Shown: positions 1 to 11,559, numbered from the stretch's first letter. The stretch is DNA of 64,000 bases from Megalonaias nervosa (GCA_016617855.1 JAECUM010001170.1:93249-157248), one strand, 5' to 3'. The notes: generated from the letters alone by a model not told the origin. Translations and numbers: made by a program.

Positions 1-1392
1 CATACTCCAACATTTTTCTTTTTACATCAGGTTTGCATTACATGATTCAAAGTAGTTATACTTGCACAAAAAGAATAAAAAAATTATCAGGTGTAAAGAA
101 GAAATAATAATCTAATTACTAGAAATAGAAGTATACAATGCTGTTACTTCCCCTTAGCTACGATTTCCCACCTAATTAGAACGCCATCTGGAAATAATGT
201 ACATTTATCCCCACAAGATGAAGTACATGCTTCTTCTTGTCAAAAAATAAAGCACTATAAACTAGGATAGAGAACATTAGATGAAACTCTTAAAAACTAA
301 TTTACTGTCCAGCCTTATATCAATGTGCGTGCACAACACACTAGATTGTGTCACTTTCAGAACTGTTCAGTTGTTTCAGTTTATTTTCAAAATTCCTGTT
401 AATACAGGTAAAAAGGAATCAATGCTGTCATCCCTGTGTCAGCTGACTTTGTTAAAAAAAAAAAAATCAGCACACTTAAAAGAATCCAAAGGAACCAAAG
501 TTGATTTCCTTATGTCGGCCGATTTCATAAAAAAAATTGGCACACTTAAAAGCATCCAAAGTCAGTTTCAGGGGTTGGCTTGCTTTGTAATAAATGACCT
601 TTGTATTTGATACCATGTCGGTAAGTTTAAGCAAGGAGTTTATTGTTCGCTGCCAGTTGTGTTTATTCATCACCTGGGCTTCTATTTGTTTGCCATATGT
701 AATCATAATTGATGTTTGCGGGGTAAATAGTATACACAGCAATAACTTGTTTTAATAATACTTTTGTGAACAGATTATGATTTGCACTCACAGGGAATGT
801 ATTTTAAAATAATGATTTTTATTTGCGAGATACTGTCATATAGTTAACCTGGATACAATACAATCTTGGTCATTTTGTACCTTATAACTTATTATGCATG
901 AATGGCAGGTGCCTTCAAGCAATTGGGTGATATTCTGGTCTCTTTTTTTGCAATTTTGTTATCTGACATAAGCAATACACACAACAGTAAGGATGCATAT
1001 GCCAGCCGGCATCCACTACATATACGGATTTCTTGGATATATTGTTTTCTTTAATAAATTTTGCATGATGAAAAAAGAAGAAATAAGTGATAACAATGCA
1101 TGGTTAGTTTCTTTCATTTTGTTTTCAAATAAGTGTTTGTTTATTTTTTTTATTGTACGGGGGGGGGCACAAATTGAACACAAAATTATTTCCTTTCTTA
1201 TTTGTATGGAATAATGGAGCAGATATGATTGATGATATTGACTAGTAATGACAAGCTTTCAGCTTACGCACTCACACACTAAGAGATCAACTTGAAAAAT
1301 AAAAAACAAACAATAAAATTAACCAGTAAGGGCTTCATATTGCAGCAACTAAACACTGACAAACTGCTCAGCATTATTCTCTCTCTCTCACT

Positions 1393-1465
<73 letters not shown>

Positions 1466-2872
1466 GTGTAATCAGGTGTGTATTAAATGCAGCAGTGTTA
1501 GAACCTGAAGCCTAAAATTAAATATATTTGTTATAATATCTCATGTACACTACCCTTAGAAAACTGTATACATATTCTGTAGAATATTATCTGTTAAGTA
1601 TTATTGTTTTATAAATCAATATTGATAATTTGACCAAAGACTTAAATTGAGAATGTTGTTGTGCAGATGCATATATTTTTTAGCATAAAAAATAAATGTA
1701 CATAAATATTTTAATTAGAATGAGCAGGATATGTCAGTTTGTGTTTTCTCTCATATATATGTACGTTACGAAGTATGATTATTTTCTTTTAAAGAATATC
1801 AAGACAGTTTAGTTTGTTTAAATTTGTTCAGTTTTTTTCCAAAAACCTATTCTATTTTACAACCTATTAAAATTGTCAAAAACATTTTGTACTACATAAA
1901 TTATATATATACTTTTTGTTTGAAGAAAAAGAACTTGTTCAAACTATTGTTAAGTTGGGCCGAATTGTCTTTCAGGTTGGGATAAATTGTCTTAAGTTCG
2001 GCCCAATTTGGGCCAAATTGACTATAATCCGGCATAGTTGGTATAACTTTCCCATCCCTCTCCCTGTTTGATCCCACAGCTTCAATCCACTTTTTTTTCT
2101 GGTAAACAGGGTCTTTCGGAAAAAGAAAGAACCCTTTTGTCCCATCATCACTCTTTTGGTTACATCCATATGCAACAAAGTGCACCATATTTGCTGTACA
2201 AAAGCATGATCACAAGATATATCACATAGCCATTTACATGGGGAAATTAAACACTTGAATGGCTGGGTTGAATAGAAGGGATTAATGTTCGTCATATCCG
2301 TTTTTGGCACGCGGAAACTACCAATTGTTTACGGAGATTGCCAAATAATTTTTTCATTTAAAAAAACGAATTTTTAAGTCTAATTAAACATTTTTATGGT
2401 GTGCATACATAACAAATGCGGTTTTTTTTTAATGACTGTAATAATATCACACGTTTATACAATATAGGTGGCCAGTGGCCTTTAAGAACAATTTACCAAG
2501 TTCCTGTGATTTGCCTTGTCAAGATTATTTTTTTTAATTTCATTGATAAATAGGCAGGACTGTCCATCATTCATCAGTTGTGTATGATGTTATTTACATT
2601 CATTGGTAAATCCATATAAAAACCAATTGAAACATATCATTTTCACAAACGCTGAGATCATCATGCAGTTGTAATACTGGGATTTGTGTAATGTCATTAT
2701 GTTCCGTGTTTTCCCCTAAAAGATATGATGGAAAACTTGGACATACATTTGTACCTACTTTGACTTAAAAGTCAGACAGATTTGCTTAATATCTTTTTAC
2801 TTACCTTCCACCTAAATGTGCGTGTGATGTTTATGTTGAATGGAAAGATAACATGGAATCTTTTTGTTTCAG
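1..2872. other. intron or upstream sequence of the ABCB7-like gene, no exon found
   Basis: No exon could be supported here. The exon holding the glycine-rich start of Walker A must lie further upstream, because the first exon seen (2873) begins in phase 2 in the middle of that motif. The stretch holds a long CT microsatellite near 1380-1460, an imperfect tandem duplication near 460-570 (two copies of a motif containing CACACTTAAAAG), and otherwise AT-rich unique-looking DNA. The short open frames here show no protein-family motif. Confidence 0.6.
1380..1460. repeat. (CT)n microsatellite
   Basis: A run of CT dinucleotides, interrupted near its start by CACTCCCTCC and then pure for about 60 bases. 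It lies in non-coding sequence upstream of the first ABCB7-like exon seen. Confidence 0.95.
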
Positions 2873-3002
2873 GAAATCTACAGTTGTTAGACTGCTGTTT
2901 AGGTTCTTTGATCCAGACCAGGGTAGAGTACTTATTAATGGGCAAAACATCAGAGAGGTTGATTTAGTTAATGTTCGAAAAGCTATTGGAGTAGTCCCTC
3001 AG
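2873..3002 (+). CDS. ABCB7: ABCB7-like exon: end of Walker A to Q-loop
   Basis: The acceptor is TTTTTGTTTCAG before 2873 and the donor is CAG|GTAAAT after 3002. The 130 bases enter in phase 2 and leave in phase 0. They encode [15 protein letters not shown], then a stretch ending RKAIGVVPQ, where the glutamine is the Q-loop residue. The first two bases of the Walker A glycine codon come from an exon outside the window. Confidence 0.92.
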
Positions 3003-6000
3003 GTAAATGTTATTTTGATAATTGAGGTTGAACTTTATAGATTATCTCGGCTTAGATGTTAATAATTGTACATGTTACTACTAACCTCATCACAATGAAT
3101 ACAGCTTTAACTTGCATACTTAGCTGGAATCTATTCTTTTTTAAAATTATTTCTTTCTTACCTGTGAGCTTTTTGCATCTTTCAGGGGTCCTGGGTGGCT
3201 GAGTGGTCATTTACAGATCACTCACACATCTCACCTTTGTTCAAGTCTCTGCATGACCAAAGTAGCAATGTGAAAAAGCTTATCAGTAGCATTCTGTAGT
3301 TCCTTGGTTCTTCCCGGAACCTTCCTTCACCTGATATACTGGCTGCCATGTGTAGCCTATAATGTGCTGAAAAATGGCATTAAGCAAAAAATGGCACTCA
3401 TCCCCACAAAACAAAACAAAGCCATTCAGCTTTCTTAGAGGTTCATCTGTTCTTCATTGATTTAATACACTTTTTATGTTACAACTTGTTTTTGGTCTTG
3501 CAACCTACAGGGACAATCCCTGCAATAAGAAATGCTTCTGAACTGGTTGCAGTTTTTGTGCCAGAATCCATGGAAAATCATCATACACCCTGCTCATTTC
3601 TCAGGATGTACATACTATAATTATGGATATGATCTCTTAAAGTGATTATATTATATTATATTGCAAAATGACAACACTGAAGAGCTGTATGACTTGATTC
3701 CAAGCTGACATTATGGTTTTTGTTTTAAAAAATTTAAAAATCTTGTATAAGCTTGTCTTGTGTGTGCTGTTTGTTAAGAATCGTTAACATCATCATCATT
3801 AAAGATGTTAAGAATCGTTAACATCATCATCATTAAATGAATCTTCAAGATGCAAAACATCCAACATTTCATATCTTTAACAAGACTTGCTGAAGATGCC
3901 ATGACAGGAGCCAGAAGATGAATATTTGAAAAGATATAAATTGTAATTACTTTAAATTTTCATTTTTTTTTTTTACCATTAGGACTGTGTCCTGTTCCAT
4001 GATACTGTGTTTAATAACATCCACTATGGTAATCTAACTAAGACACCAGAAGAGGTGTACCAGGCAGCAAAAATGGCTGAAATTCATGACACAGTTGTCA
4101 ACAGGTTCCCATTGAAATATGAAACGCAAGTTGGGGAGAGAGGACTAAAATTGTCAGGTAAGCTTTCAACTGCTTACTGTTTCACTTTGTAAGTTTGGCT
4201 CACAAAAGTAGAATGTTTTGATGTTTAGTCCTGCCAATGAAAAGAGGGCTGTTACATCATTAGCTGAGCTCAAACTCAAAGAAGGCTTACATTTGTTTTC
4301 ATTATTAACGGATTTTTTCTTTTGATGCCAAGAAACAATATGTTTAAGGTGTACTCAAAACTAGTTTTATCTTAACCTGGACCCACCCACACAAACAAGC
4401 AAAACATATTTGTTTTGTACTCTCTGTCCATCTGTCACACTTATCTTTTAAGATATCTAAGAAATCATTGGGCCAAACTAGACCAAACTGGATATTTAGA
4501 TATCCTGAGCAGGTTATAAGACCTGATATTAGATTTTGGTTACAGTGACCTTATTTTCAAACTCTCAGGGTGATAATGTGGTGTGGAAACATGTTGTTGC
4601 TTTCAAAAACAACTCTATTCTATTTGATGATTGAATGCCATGTTGTAGAAGGCCTTTATGTTTTTTGTATCATATACAGTGGTTCCCGTCATATAAAACC
4701 CCTCCCAAAGTTAGGGCAACCCTTGATGAAAGACCAAAAGTACCTATTTACTTTTTTGTACCCTACATATTATAGACACCACTCATTGCAGAAATGGTGA
4801 CCCTTGAAGAGGCTGGGCCCTTTTTGTATTTCACTTCTAAATACACAATTATGTAATTACAAAATTCTGTACCAGTTAGTGAACTATGAAAACTTGTATT
4901 AAATTAAAATGATATTTCTAAAGTAATATCAAATTCCTGAAAATTTAAAGAGTTTCCAAAAATGAGAAGTATTATTTAAAATGAAATTTTTATGTTTCTT
5001 GAATTAAACACGTCTTCAACAGCCATGTCAGAGTTTAGAAAAATAGCCTCATAGGTGGGTGATTTCATAATAGAGGTTTATTTCTGCATCAACTTGACGT
5101 AAGAAACCTATGACAAATGTGTCTGTTTAGGACAGATGATAGGACATTTAAGGGCAGGTTTGACTGTATTTTGGGCAGATGGGGTGAATCAAATTTGAAA
5201 TTCAAATATTTCATTTTCTTCATAATCTTTGTATGTACAGGTGGTGAGAAGCAAAGAGTGGCCATAGCTAGAGCCATATTGAAAGATCCACCCATAATTG
5301 TGTATGATGAAGCCACATCATCCCTAGACACCATTACAGAACAGGTAGGTCATGTTGGAAACTATGTAAAAAGCAAGGTATATGATGACAGTAGTTAAGA
5401 TAAGGTACTGTGCTGTGAACAACTTGAACTGCATGCAGAGGTTTCATTAATTAATACATGTTTGCATAACATAATGTTTAGAAAAGTAACACTGGTCTGG
5501 AGTGTGATAAAGGGGTTGATAATTAAGTGTTGTCCCTAGTCTGGTGGACATTTAATGGTGACTTTGACAGTAATCTGTTATTGTCCCATAACTAATTAGT
5601 TCAATGGCAGTAATACATTACCTGCTACTATTGCATAGCCATATCTTTTCCTGGCATTAGTCCTCAGTCCAAGGACATTATTCCCCACTCAAATTTGCAA
5701 TTGAAGGTCTAGAATAAAAATACATGATACCAGTCTAATACCTTTGTACACTTGCAATAATTGTTATATCATTCTTGATTTTGTTTTCTTTTCAGTGTTC
5801 ATTGATAAAAATATGTATTGAGCAATCAATACTTCATTAGATAGATGATCTTTTGGCATTCCTTCTGTCAGTCAAATCATATTTGTGCTGTATTGATTAT
5901 TTTCTCCCCAGTCCTTGCTTCATTTTTGTGTATCTTTGTTCAGCTTAGTTAACTTGAGGGTTTTGAGTATGTTACTAGCAGAATGGTGCCTCTTGTGTTT

Positions 6001-9000
6001 AATCATTCTAATAATAATTATATCGGGGTAGGTAATTCTTACCTTTTTTCTGTTCCAGTTCATTTTTGTTATGTATTTATTACTTTCAGCCTTCTATAAT
6101 GCCCTAGAGTGTTGGCAAATGTGGGAATGAAAAGGCTGTGTGGGACACTCACACCACCTGTCTTGTATGCATGCAGGTCATGTGGAAAGTACAGTTATCA
6201 TCCTGCACTAGTAAACCTCAAGTCAAAGTCCCCAAAGAGAGACTCCAAAAAGATGGTCATCAGGCATTAAATTGGTTTTTAAAAAAAACAAACTTTGTTT
6301 CCATTAGGTCCCTGTGGGGAATGGACTTGAGAGTTTTGAGGACAAGTGAGGGGATAGAGTCAATCCCCACCCTTTTTGATGTTACCATTTAACCATATGT
6401 AGCTTGGGGAATCTTTGCCATGGCCCCATGCATCAGTGGTTCAGACACACCTTGGATCTTCCCCACTTCCTCTGGCCTTATTTTCAAGTGAAGGGGAGGG
6501 GAACTACCACTTCCCAGCACTGAGAGGGAAACACCAATCCCTTTCTCCAGGAAGAAGAGATCAGTGGACTAGTTCTGGCTTTCACTTTGAGCAGAAAAAA
6601 GCCCTGGTTAGGACATCACCTTCTCCCAGGAAGACGATGAGATGAAATAGTCCTGCCTTGGCCCAAGAGCAAAGCCAGCATAATGAACTGTTGAATTTTG
6701 TGAATGCAGACAAGTTCTTGGAAGAACCCATACATCATGTAGGTCCTTCGCAGATGTTGGGTTTTGCATTCTTCATCCCACCCAATGGGTCAAGCGATAT
6801 AGGACAAAGAGGTGTTGACTTTTGATAATGCAGTAAATGAGGTTTACTGTTAATTCCACCAGATTTGTGTTCCAAACCTTTTGGATCATCAGAGACTAGG
6901 ATCATCTCAAGTTAAGACAGGCTGTCCATGGCATAGCCCAAGCAAGATATGCTATTGCCCCCTCGCTCAGTGATGGTGAGGGAGCTGGCTCAGAAATTTT
7001 TTAAGGCCATGTTGGGGTCAGACAGCAGAAGGGGTGATCTATCCTCCTTTCTGTGTTTTGGTTCTATGTTTTGGCCCATGGTCTCATTAAATAGCTACAA
7101 GGTCCATTTGCCCACTTGGACCCATAAAGCCACCCCCACATGCGATTTGGGTACCTTACAGCTGGGGATTTAAATAGGGATATAGGCCTGTCTCCCTGTT
7201 ATTGTGCACATAGGTTTAGCACTGAAGTCATGGACACTAGTTACCATAGCCTCTTATGCTATCTTTTTTTAGACTGCCTCTTTCAGTCTGTTGAAGAAGG
7301 AATCTTTGTCTCCAGCTGCTTTGTGCAGAACCATGTAAGATGCCATGGCAAAGACATCATGACACACTCTCAATGTCTGTTGGGCTTTCTCTCAATATCC
7401 TTCACCTCCATGGGGATGCAGCTATAGAGACATTAAAGGTTTTTGCTGCAAAAGTCTTTCGTGGACCATGCCTCTGGATATGGAGACAATTTAGAGGGCT
7501 AATAATTAAATTGACCTCTCAGGATTTGAGGGATCAGCAAAACTGTTCCCTGGCTGCAGTACCAGGCCCAGTTAAATGGGCGAAGAAATGCCCCCATCCC
7601 AAAAGGTTGATGGCTGCCCTGCCAAAGCATTTTAAACAAAAAGCAATCAAAATCAATCCCAGTTTTAAATCACTTTCTGCCCTTTATTCTGACGATGAGG
7701 TTGCTCCACTGACCACCTTGTCTTGAGAATGAAGGGAAAGAATGGGAGGGTAGAACTCTCTGGATCCTTCCCATTCTCTAAGGTGGGAAGCAATCATTAT
7801 CCATAGAAAGTCCCACTGTCCTCTGCAAAGTCCCCAGTTGCCAGATTAAGCCTTTTTGTAGTGGTTTGGTTGGTTCATTTAGTGTGTGGGTCCTTTACAC
7901 CGTAAGGGGTGGTTACAGTCTCTGCCTCTTTCAAGGACCCACATTGTGTTCCAGCAGTCCTAACGTAACTCTAAAGACTGGTGCAGTAGAGACAGTTACG
8001 AACATAAAAAGTTCTGGATTTTATTCCCAGATTTTCTTAGTTTCAAACAGAGAAACGTTTTTACTCAACATCTGTATTTCCCCTGTTAACAAATTCTTTC
8101 AGGAAGAGCAGTTCAAAAAGGAGACAACTGCCCCAGTTAGGAATGCCATCTGACTGAATGACTAAGCAGTCTCCATTGATCTCCAGGATGGTTATTTTCA
8201 TATTCCTATCTTCTCCATTTTGTCAGTGACAGAGCTTTCAGTTTTAAGCCTTTCTTTTTAGCACAGCTTCCGCTGCCATAGAATTCACCAGGGTGGTGGG
8301 GGTGATAGCGGCCTATTTAAGGTCCTTTAGGGGTTCCTATCCTCCATTACTTCTGCAACTATGTTGATGTACAATGTCCTTAGATATGCCCTTCTGAGGG
8401 ATCTGTCTCATGTTGGGAAACAGTGACCTGATTATACCTAATCCCCAATCAGGAGAAGACATATCTTTTCCATTCTCAGAATTTCTTTTATGTGGGGACA
8501 AATTTTCACACCCATCCAGAAACACTACATCCTCCTGACAAAATCCCACAAATACATGCTCTCTTAACAAGACTGGGCAAAAATGCATCTTGTCCGCTCA
8601 TCCCTTCTTCTCTCTCCTGAACGAGGCAGCTGGACTGAGTTTCCCTGGAAAGACTTCATATACAGTCCATCTAATTCCTGCTTCTCTTTCTAGTAAACTG
8701 AAGACCTTAAAGTGTCTCCCTATAAGCCTGGCACTCAGATTCACACTCCAAACACCATTTCTTCCTTTACATCCATGCCTCAAATTCAGGCTGGGAGGAA
8801 GGTCACCTAGACCCCAAAGGAGTAGTCCTACAAGTGCCTCTGATCACAGGAAGCTTCCTTCCCATCAACAATCTAGAAATGCAGGCAGTTCTTTTGCAAT
8901 GCAGGGGTGTGTCAGTCACATAAGACATCGCAGCATCATGGTCGCTGCAGACAATATATTGGTAATAGCATGCCGCTGACACCATGATTTACAATGCCTA

Positions 9001-11249
9001 ATGAAGAATTTTCAGTAATTGGTGCAGGACAAAATGATTGATCCTGTCTACCTCCTTTTTAAGTGCAGTTGCATATTGTTTTCTTTTTCTCTTCAAAGAA
9101 AAAGATTGCTAAGTATCCACCAGCAGCCCTCTTTAACAATTAAGTTTTCCATTGGCTCCATCATAGGGTTGGACCTACAGCTTTCAGAACTGATTATGTA
9201 CATTGAGTTCCAGGGACCATTCTCTTGCTCATTAATGTCAACGTGTAACTTCTTGTGTATGTTTTGATTGCTATCTAAACTGGAGTGAAGCTTCCTTTAA
9301 AACCGTTGCAATTAAAACTTTCTCCCTCCTGTCCCTTGCTCCAACAAAGAGAAGGATTGAAATTAATGCTTTGTCAGTGGAAAAGGATTGTTTACTTTTC
9401 AATGGTAACTTTTATTCAGTCTCACTTCTTTCCCAATCATGGTTTCTGGCAAAGAATCAGCTGTGTTTGGTAGCTCCTGTTCTTGTTGAAATTCCCAGTC
9501 TCAGTTATAGCTGTGCTAGGATGATCATGGAGTCCATTGCCCAGATCGAACTTTACAGCTGTATCTAAATCAGGAGATAATAGAAAGGGTTGTAACCAGC
9601 TTTTTCTCCATTTGAAAGGTCCTTCAGATATTTTGGGATTGTTTCAAGGTCTCTGAGATATCCCTCTTTCATGAAAATCACCCTTTGAGGTCAGGGCTAT
9701 TGCTGCATCTTGGGCCTTTTTGAATCACTCCTTATTGGAAGATATCAAAAAGTTGCCTTCTGGTGTTTTCACTCCACATTCTTTTCATTTTACCTTCTTT
9801 CAGTGGTGCACCAGAGTGTATTTATTACTCAAGTCCAGTTATATCAGCACTTCAAGTTGTCAAGCAGTAGAACATCTTACTCATAACAGTTGTAAATCCA
9901 CTTGATGGCTTATCATAGGCCGTCAGTCTCACATGATGCTGGCAAATTCAGCAATGTAATAATAGCGGCTAATGTATTACTACTATTAAAATGTAATTGG
10001 GTTGGTTGTGTTTAAAACCGATTTTAATTTCTTACACTGCTATTAAGGAACAATTCCCTCCTTCTCTCCCCACTCTGATGTCCTTCAGTCTCAGTTAAGG
10101 TCAAAGAAGGATGATATTTCAGTTGTCAGAATCAGACTAATGGGTTCAGACTTGGATCATTGTATTTTAATTACTCTAGACCTCAGGTTAATAACTGGAG
10201 AAGGGAATAATGTCTTTGGACTTGGACTAGTGCCAGGAAAAGGTGTAGTATTGCTATAATAGCAAGCAAGGATTATATAATTAAAATTAGTTGCAACTCC
10301 AAAAACATTTTTTAATATCACTATTCTGTTATAGTAATAATTTTTTATGGGTGGAGAAATATAAAAATATTATTGGTAGATAAGGAGGTTTGCAAAAGAG
10401 AGAGGGATGGCAACCAGGGTAGCACTAAGTATGCATATATTTTAACACATGTATAGCAAGCAAGGTTTTTTTTTAATTTATAGGAACAATGAGTATTGTT
10501 ATTGCTGTATAACTTATTTTCCACAAAATAATGTACACCTGGGTTCAAAATTAACAGTAGTATGTTAGCCAGATGAGTATTTTTCCTCGCAGATGAATAT
10601 ATTTTTTATAATTTCAATTGTCCAATGACTAGTAAATCTCAAAATGTGTCTAACATTCTGTTGTGGGAATGGCACGAGAAGATTCAGCAGGACTAGTAAA
10701 TTTCTCACTCGGCTGGCTGCAAAGACGGTTATGTTCAATCTCGGTCAGTACAAACTTTCGTTTTTAGAAGCATACAAGTTTTGGTAAAGCCAATGAGTTG
10801 GTGAAATATATAATTTTTTTAAGTAGTCAATGTTACAGAGCAAATTATTGATGATGGAAGATAGCTACAAAATTTTTATTTGATGACATGTGTTATGATT
10901 TAAAAGTAACTGTACTGTTAATTACCCGACATCTCAAGCACACAAATATTTTGGTTCATTTTTCTAAGCTTAAATAAAAAATTGTTATGCATTCTATTTG
11001 CAGAATATTTTGTGGGCTTTACGAAGAGTAACCCAAGGGAAGACAACAATTGTGATAGCTCACAGACTGTCAACAGTTGTGGATGCAGATGAAATCTTGG
11101 TACTAGATAAGGGACAAGTTGTAGAGAGAGGAACTCATTTTAGTCTTTTTTCCAATCCAAACAGTGTCTACCATGAACTTTGGTTGAAACAGAGTCAAAT
11201 CCATGTAGCAGTAGAAGAAAAAGAGATACACATGGAAAGCAAATCGTGA
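2873..11249 (+). CDS. ABCB7: ABCB7/Atm1-type mitochondrial ABC transporter, C-terminal nucleotide-binding domain (5' partial, 4 exons)
   Basis: Half-transporter of the ABCB7/Atm1 family. Members sit in the mitochondrial inner membrane and export a glutathione-linked sulfur or Fe-S precursor needed for cytosolic iron-sulfur proteins. Coding exons are 2873-3002, 3983-4157, 5241-5344 and 11004-11249; phases join cleanly (2/0, 0/1, 1/0, 0/stop). Together they give the NBD from the last Gly-Lys-Ser of Walker A, through GVVPQ (Q-loop), [15 protein letters not shown] (signature), [12 protein letters not shown] (Walker B and D-loop) and [14 protein letters not shown] (H-loop), to a TGA stop. The wording of the signature, Walker B and H-loop regions is that of ABCB7 rather than ABCB6, ABCB8 or ABCB10. 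Transmembrane exons lie before the window. From memory, vertebrate ABCB7 has a longer cysteine-containing tail; here the protein ends soon after [11 protein letters not shown]. The gene converges on the STOML1-like gene. Confidence 0.9.
3185..3420 (+). mobile_element. tRNA-derived SINE, degraded copy (same family as 23160-23403)
   Basis: The head has a Pol III A-box-like TGGCTGAGTGGTCA (about 3195) and a B-box-like GTTCAAGTCTC (about 3239), so it derives from a tRNA. The body shares its order of blocks with the copy at 23160: ATGTGAGAAAG-type segment, GTGGTTCTTCCCGG-type segment, CTTCCT..CACC, ACTGGC(T/C)GCCATGT, TGTGCTG and a TTAA tail. It ends in an A-rich ACAAAACAAAA tail. The tail blocks resemble the Deu-type domain seen in many animal SINEs; that assignment is from memory. 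Confidence 0.75.
3773..3838 (+). repeat. 33 bp tandem duplication
   Basis: The segment starting ATGTTAAGAATCGTTAACATC and ending CATCATTAAA occurs twice in a row with almost no change. It contains an internal GTTAAGAATCGTTAAC palindrome-like core. It lies in an ABCB7-like intron. Confidence 0.9.
3983..4157 (+). CDS. ABCB7: ABCB7-like exon: helical subdomain to start of the signature motif
   Basis: The acceptor is TTTTTTTTACCATTAG and the donor is TCAG|GTAAGC. Encodes [18 protein letters not shown] and ends at RGLKLS plus one base of the next glycine codon. The DCVLFHDT segment directly follows GVVPQ, and QVGERG lies just before the signature, as in the family. Confidence 0.93.
4158..5240 (+). 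other. ABCB7-like intron
   Basis: Intron of 1083 bases with donor GTAAGC and acceptor TTTGTATGTACAG. No coding motif seen. The part 4676-5168 may be an old TIR element (listed separately). Confidence 0.8.
4676..5168. mobile_element. possible degraded TIR element
   Basis: One end reads ACAGTGGTTCCCGTCATATA with CCCCTCCC just inside. The other end reads AAGGGCAGGTTTGACTGTA, a plausible but decayed inverted counterpart. The left end resembles the terminus of the 2 kb element at 15636 (CAGTGGTCCCCCTCTT). No transposase was seen. The call rests only on the ends, so it is weak. Confidence 0.3.
5241..5344 (+). CDS. ABCB7: ABCB7-like exon: signature motif, Walker B, D-loop
   Basis: The acceptor is GTATGTACAG and the donor is GAACAG|GTAGGT. 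It completes the LSGGEKQ signature and encodes [20 protein letters not shown] followed by [10 protein letters not shown]. The Walker B glutamate (DEA) and the D-loop SSLD are intact, so an active ATPase is expected. Confidence 0.95.
6130..7730 (+). pseudogene. probable gag-like region of the DIRS-like element
   Basis: A block of forward open frames of 74 to 128 codons, separated by stops and frame changes, lies immediately upstream of the RT remnant. Proline, serine and basic residues are common (for example [19 protein letters not shown] in the frame around 6545-6610). No zinc knuckle or named domain is recognisable. The gag label is inferred from position in the element. Confidence 0.35.
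7965..8380 (+). pseudogene. reverse transcriptase remnant (DIRS-like)
   Basis: The forward frame reads [20 protein letters not shown] and then IFLVSN (about 7965-8040), the early RT block of DIRS elements. After a frame change comes [15 protein letters not shown] (about 8165-8210), the RT motif with a catalytic aspartate (IDL). Further on, [20 protein letters not shown] (about 8262-8320) matches the block before the second aspartate pair. The YxDD-type motif itself is not readable around 8345-8370. In-frame stops and frameshifts make it non-functional. Confidence 0.65.
8815..8970 (+). pseudogene. RNase H remnant (DIRS-like)
   Basis: One frame reads [19 protein letters not shown] (about 8830-8890). 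A neighbouring frame reads [18 protein letters not shown] (about 8923-8979). An INxLEMxAV block followed by a VAxDN block is the pattern of the DIRS/Ngaro RNase H domain. At least one stop and one frame change separate the two blocks, so the domain is dead. Confidence 0.6.
9684..9815 (+). pseudogene. tyrosine recombinase C-terminus remnant (DIRS-like)
   Basis: The frame reads [20 protein letters not shown] (from 9684), containing the catalytic arginine context of YR-type retroelements (xxVRxIAASWA). After a one-base shift near 9750 the next frame reads [20 protein letters not shown] sequence, where SFY corresponds to the catalytic tyrosine block. This piece separates DIRS from LTR elements, but the copy is broken by the shift. 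Confidence 0.6.
11004..11249 (+). CDS. ABCB7: ABCB7-like last coding exon: H-loop and C-terminus
   Basis: The acceptor is TCTATTTGCAG before 11004, phase 0. Encodes [20 protein letters not shown] and [20 protein letters not shown], then [20 protein letters not shown] and a polar tail ending MESKS before TGA. The histidine of the H-loop (IAHRLS) is present. The tail after the NBD is short. Confidence 0.94.
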   Translation, partial: NILWALRRVTQGKTTIVIAHRLSTVVDADEILVLDKGQVVERGTHFSLFSNPNSVYHELWLKQSQIHVAVEEKEIHMESKS

Positions 11250-11403
11250 AAATAATAGGATTATTGGATAATTGTAATCATATGCATTGAAATTCATGTG
11301 CTTATATATGTGATAGCCTTACTATAACATGACGGTTGGGGTCCACGGATTGCCATCATGCCATTTGCAGTATAGTGCAATATCCAATCAAGTCAGTCAG
11401 TTG

Positions 11404-11409
11404 AATAAA
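11404..11409 (+). promoter_or_regulatory. candidate poly(A) signal of the ABCB7-like gene
   Basis: AATAAA lies about 155 bases after the TGA stop, in TTGAATAAAATTATTGC. It is the first canonical hexamer downstream. A GT-rich stretch (GGTGGAGGGGGTGGTGG) follows around 11442-11460, as expected for a downstream element. Transcript ends were not observed. Confidence 0.45.
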
Positions 11410-11559
11410 ATTATTGCATGTATAGTCTCTCATGTTTGCAACATGGTGGAGGGGGTGGTGGAGTTGGGTGCAAAATTATGGACATCATTGATGCAGTTTC
11501 CAACTTGATGCATATTAAATGAGAGAAATACTTTAAAAAGTTATTACATATTTACTATT

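Larger units (their letters stand above)
3003..3982 (+). other. ABCB7-like intron with a SINE
   Basis: Intron of 980 bases between GTAAAT at 3003 and a T-rich acceptor ending TTACCATTAG at 3982. It contains a tRNA-headed SINE (about 3185-3420) and a 33 bp tandem duplication (3773-3838). No other coding signal was seen. Confidence 0.85.
6130..9900 (+). mobile_element. DIRS-like tyrosine-recombinase retroelement, decayed
   Basis: In three forward frames the segment shows, in order, a probable gag-like region (about 6130-7730), a reverse transcriptase region (about 7965-8380), an RNase H region (about 8815-8970) and the end of a tyrosine recombinase (about 9684-9815). That order (gag, RT, RH, YR) and the wording of the conserved stretches fit the DIRS order of retroelements, which integrate by a tyrosine recombinase instead of a DDE integrase. 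The copy is broken by many stops and frameshifts and is shorter than a full element. I could not see the terminal or internal complementary repeats typical of DIRS, so the borders are approximate. Confidence 0.65.
5345..11003 (+). other. last ABCB7-like intron (5.7 kb), host of a DIRS-like fossil
   Basis: Begins GTAGGT and ends ATTCTATTTGCAG. Its middle, about 6130-9900, is richer in G+C and in open frames than the flanks and is read here as a decayed DIRS-like retroelement in the same orientation as the gene. The flanks 5345-6130 and 9900-11003 are AT-rich and show nothing recognisable. Confidence 0.75.

Noticed and set aside
281..742. Overlapping open frames of 109 and 88 codons on opposite strands
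   Set aside because: No motif; part of the frame lies in a local duplication of an A-rich segment, as expected by chance in AT-rich DNA.
1901..2310. Two overlapping minus-strand frames of 95 and 112 codons
   Set aside because: No conserved motif, no splice borders that would join them to either gene, and no repeat evidence; left as non-coding.
1..2872. The ABCB7 exon with the first half of Walker A
   Set aside because: I looked for a glycine-rich GxxGxG-coding exon ending in phase 2 before a GT donor and found none; it must be outside the window.
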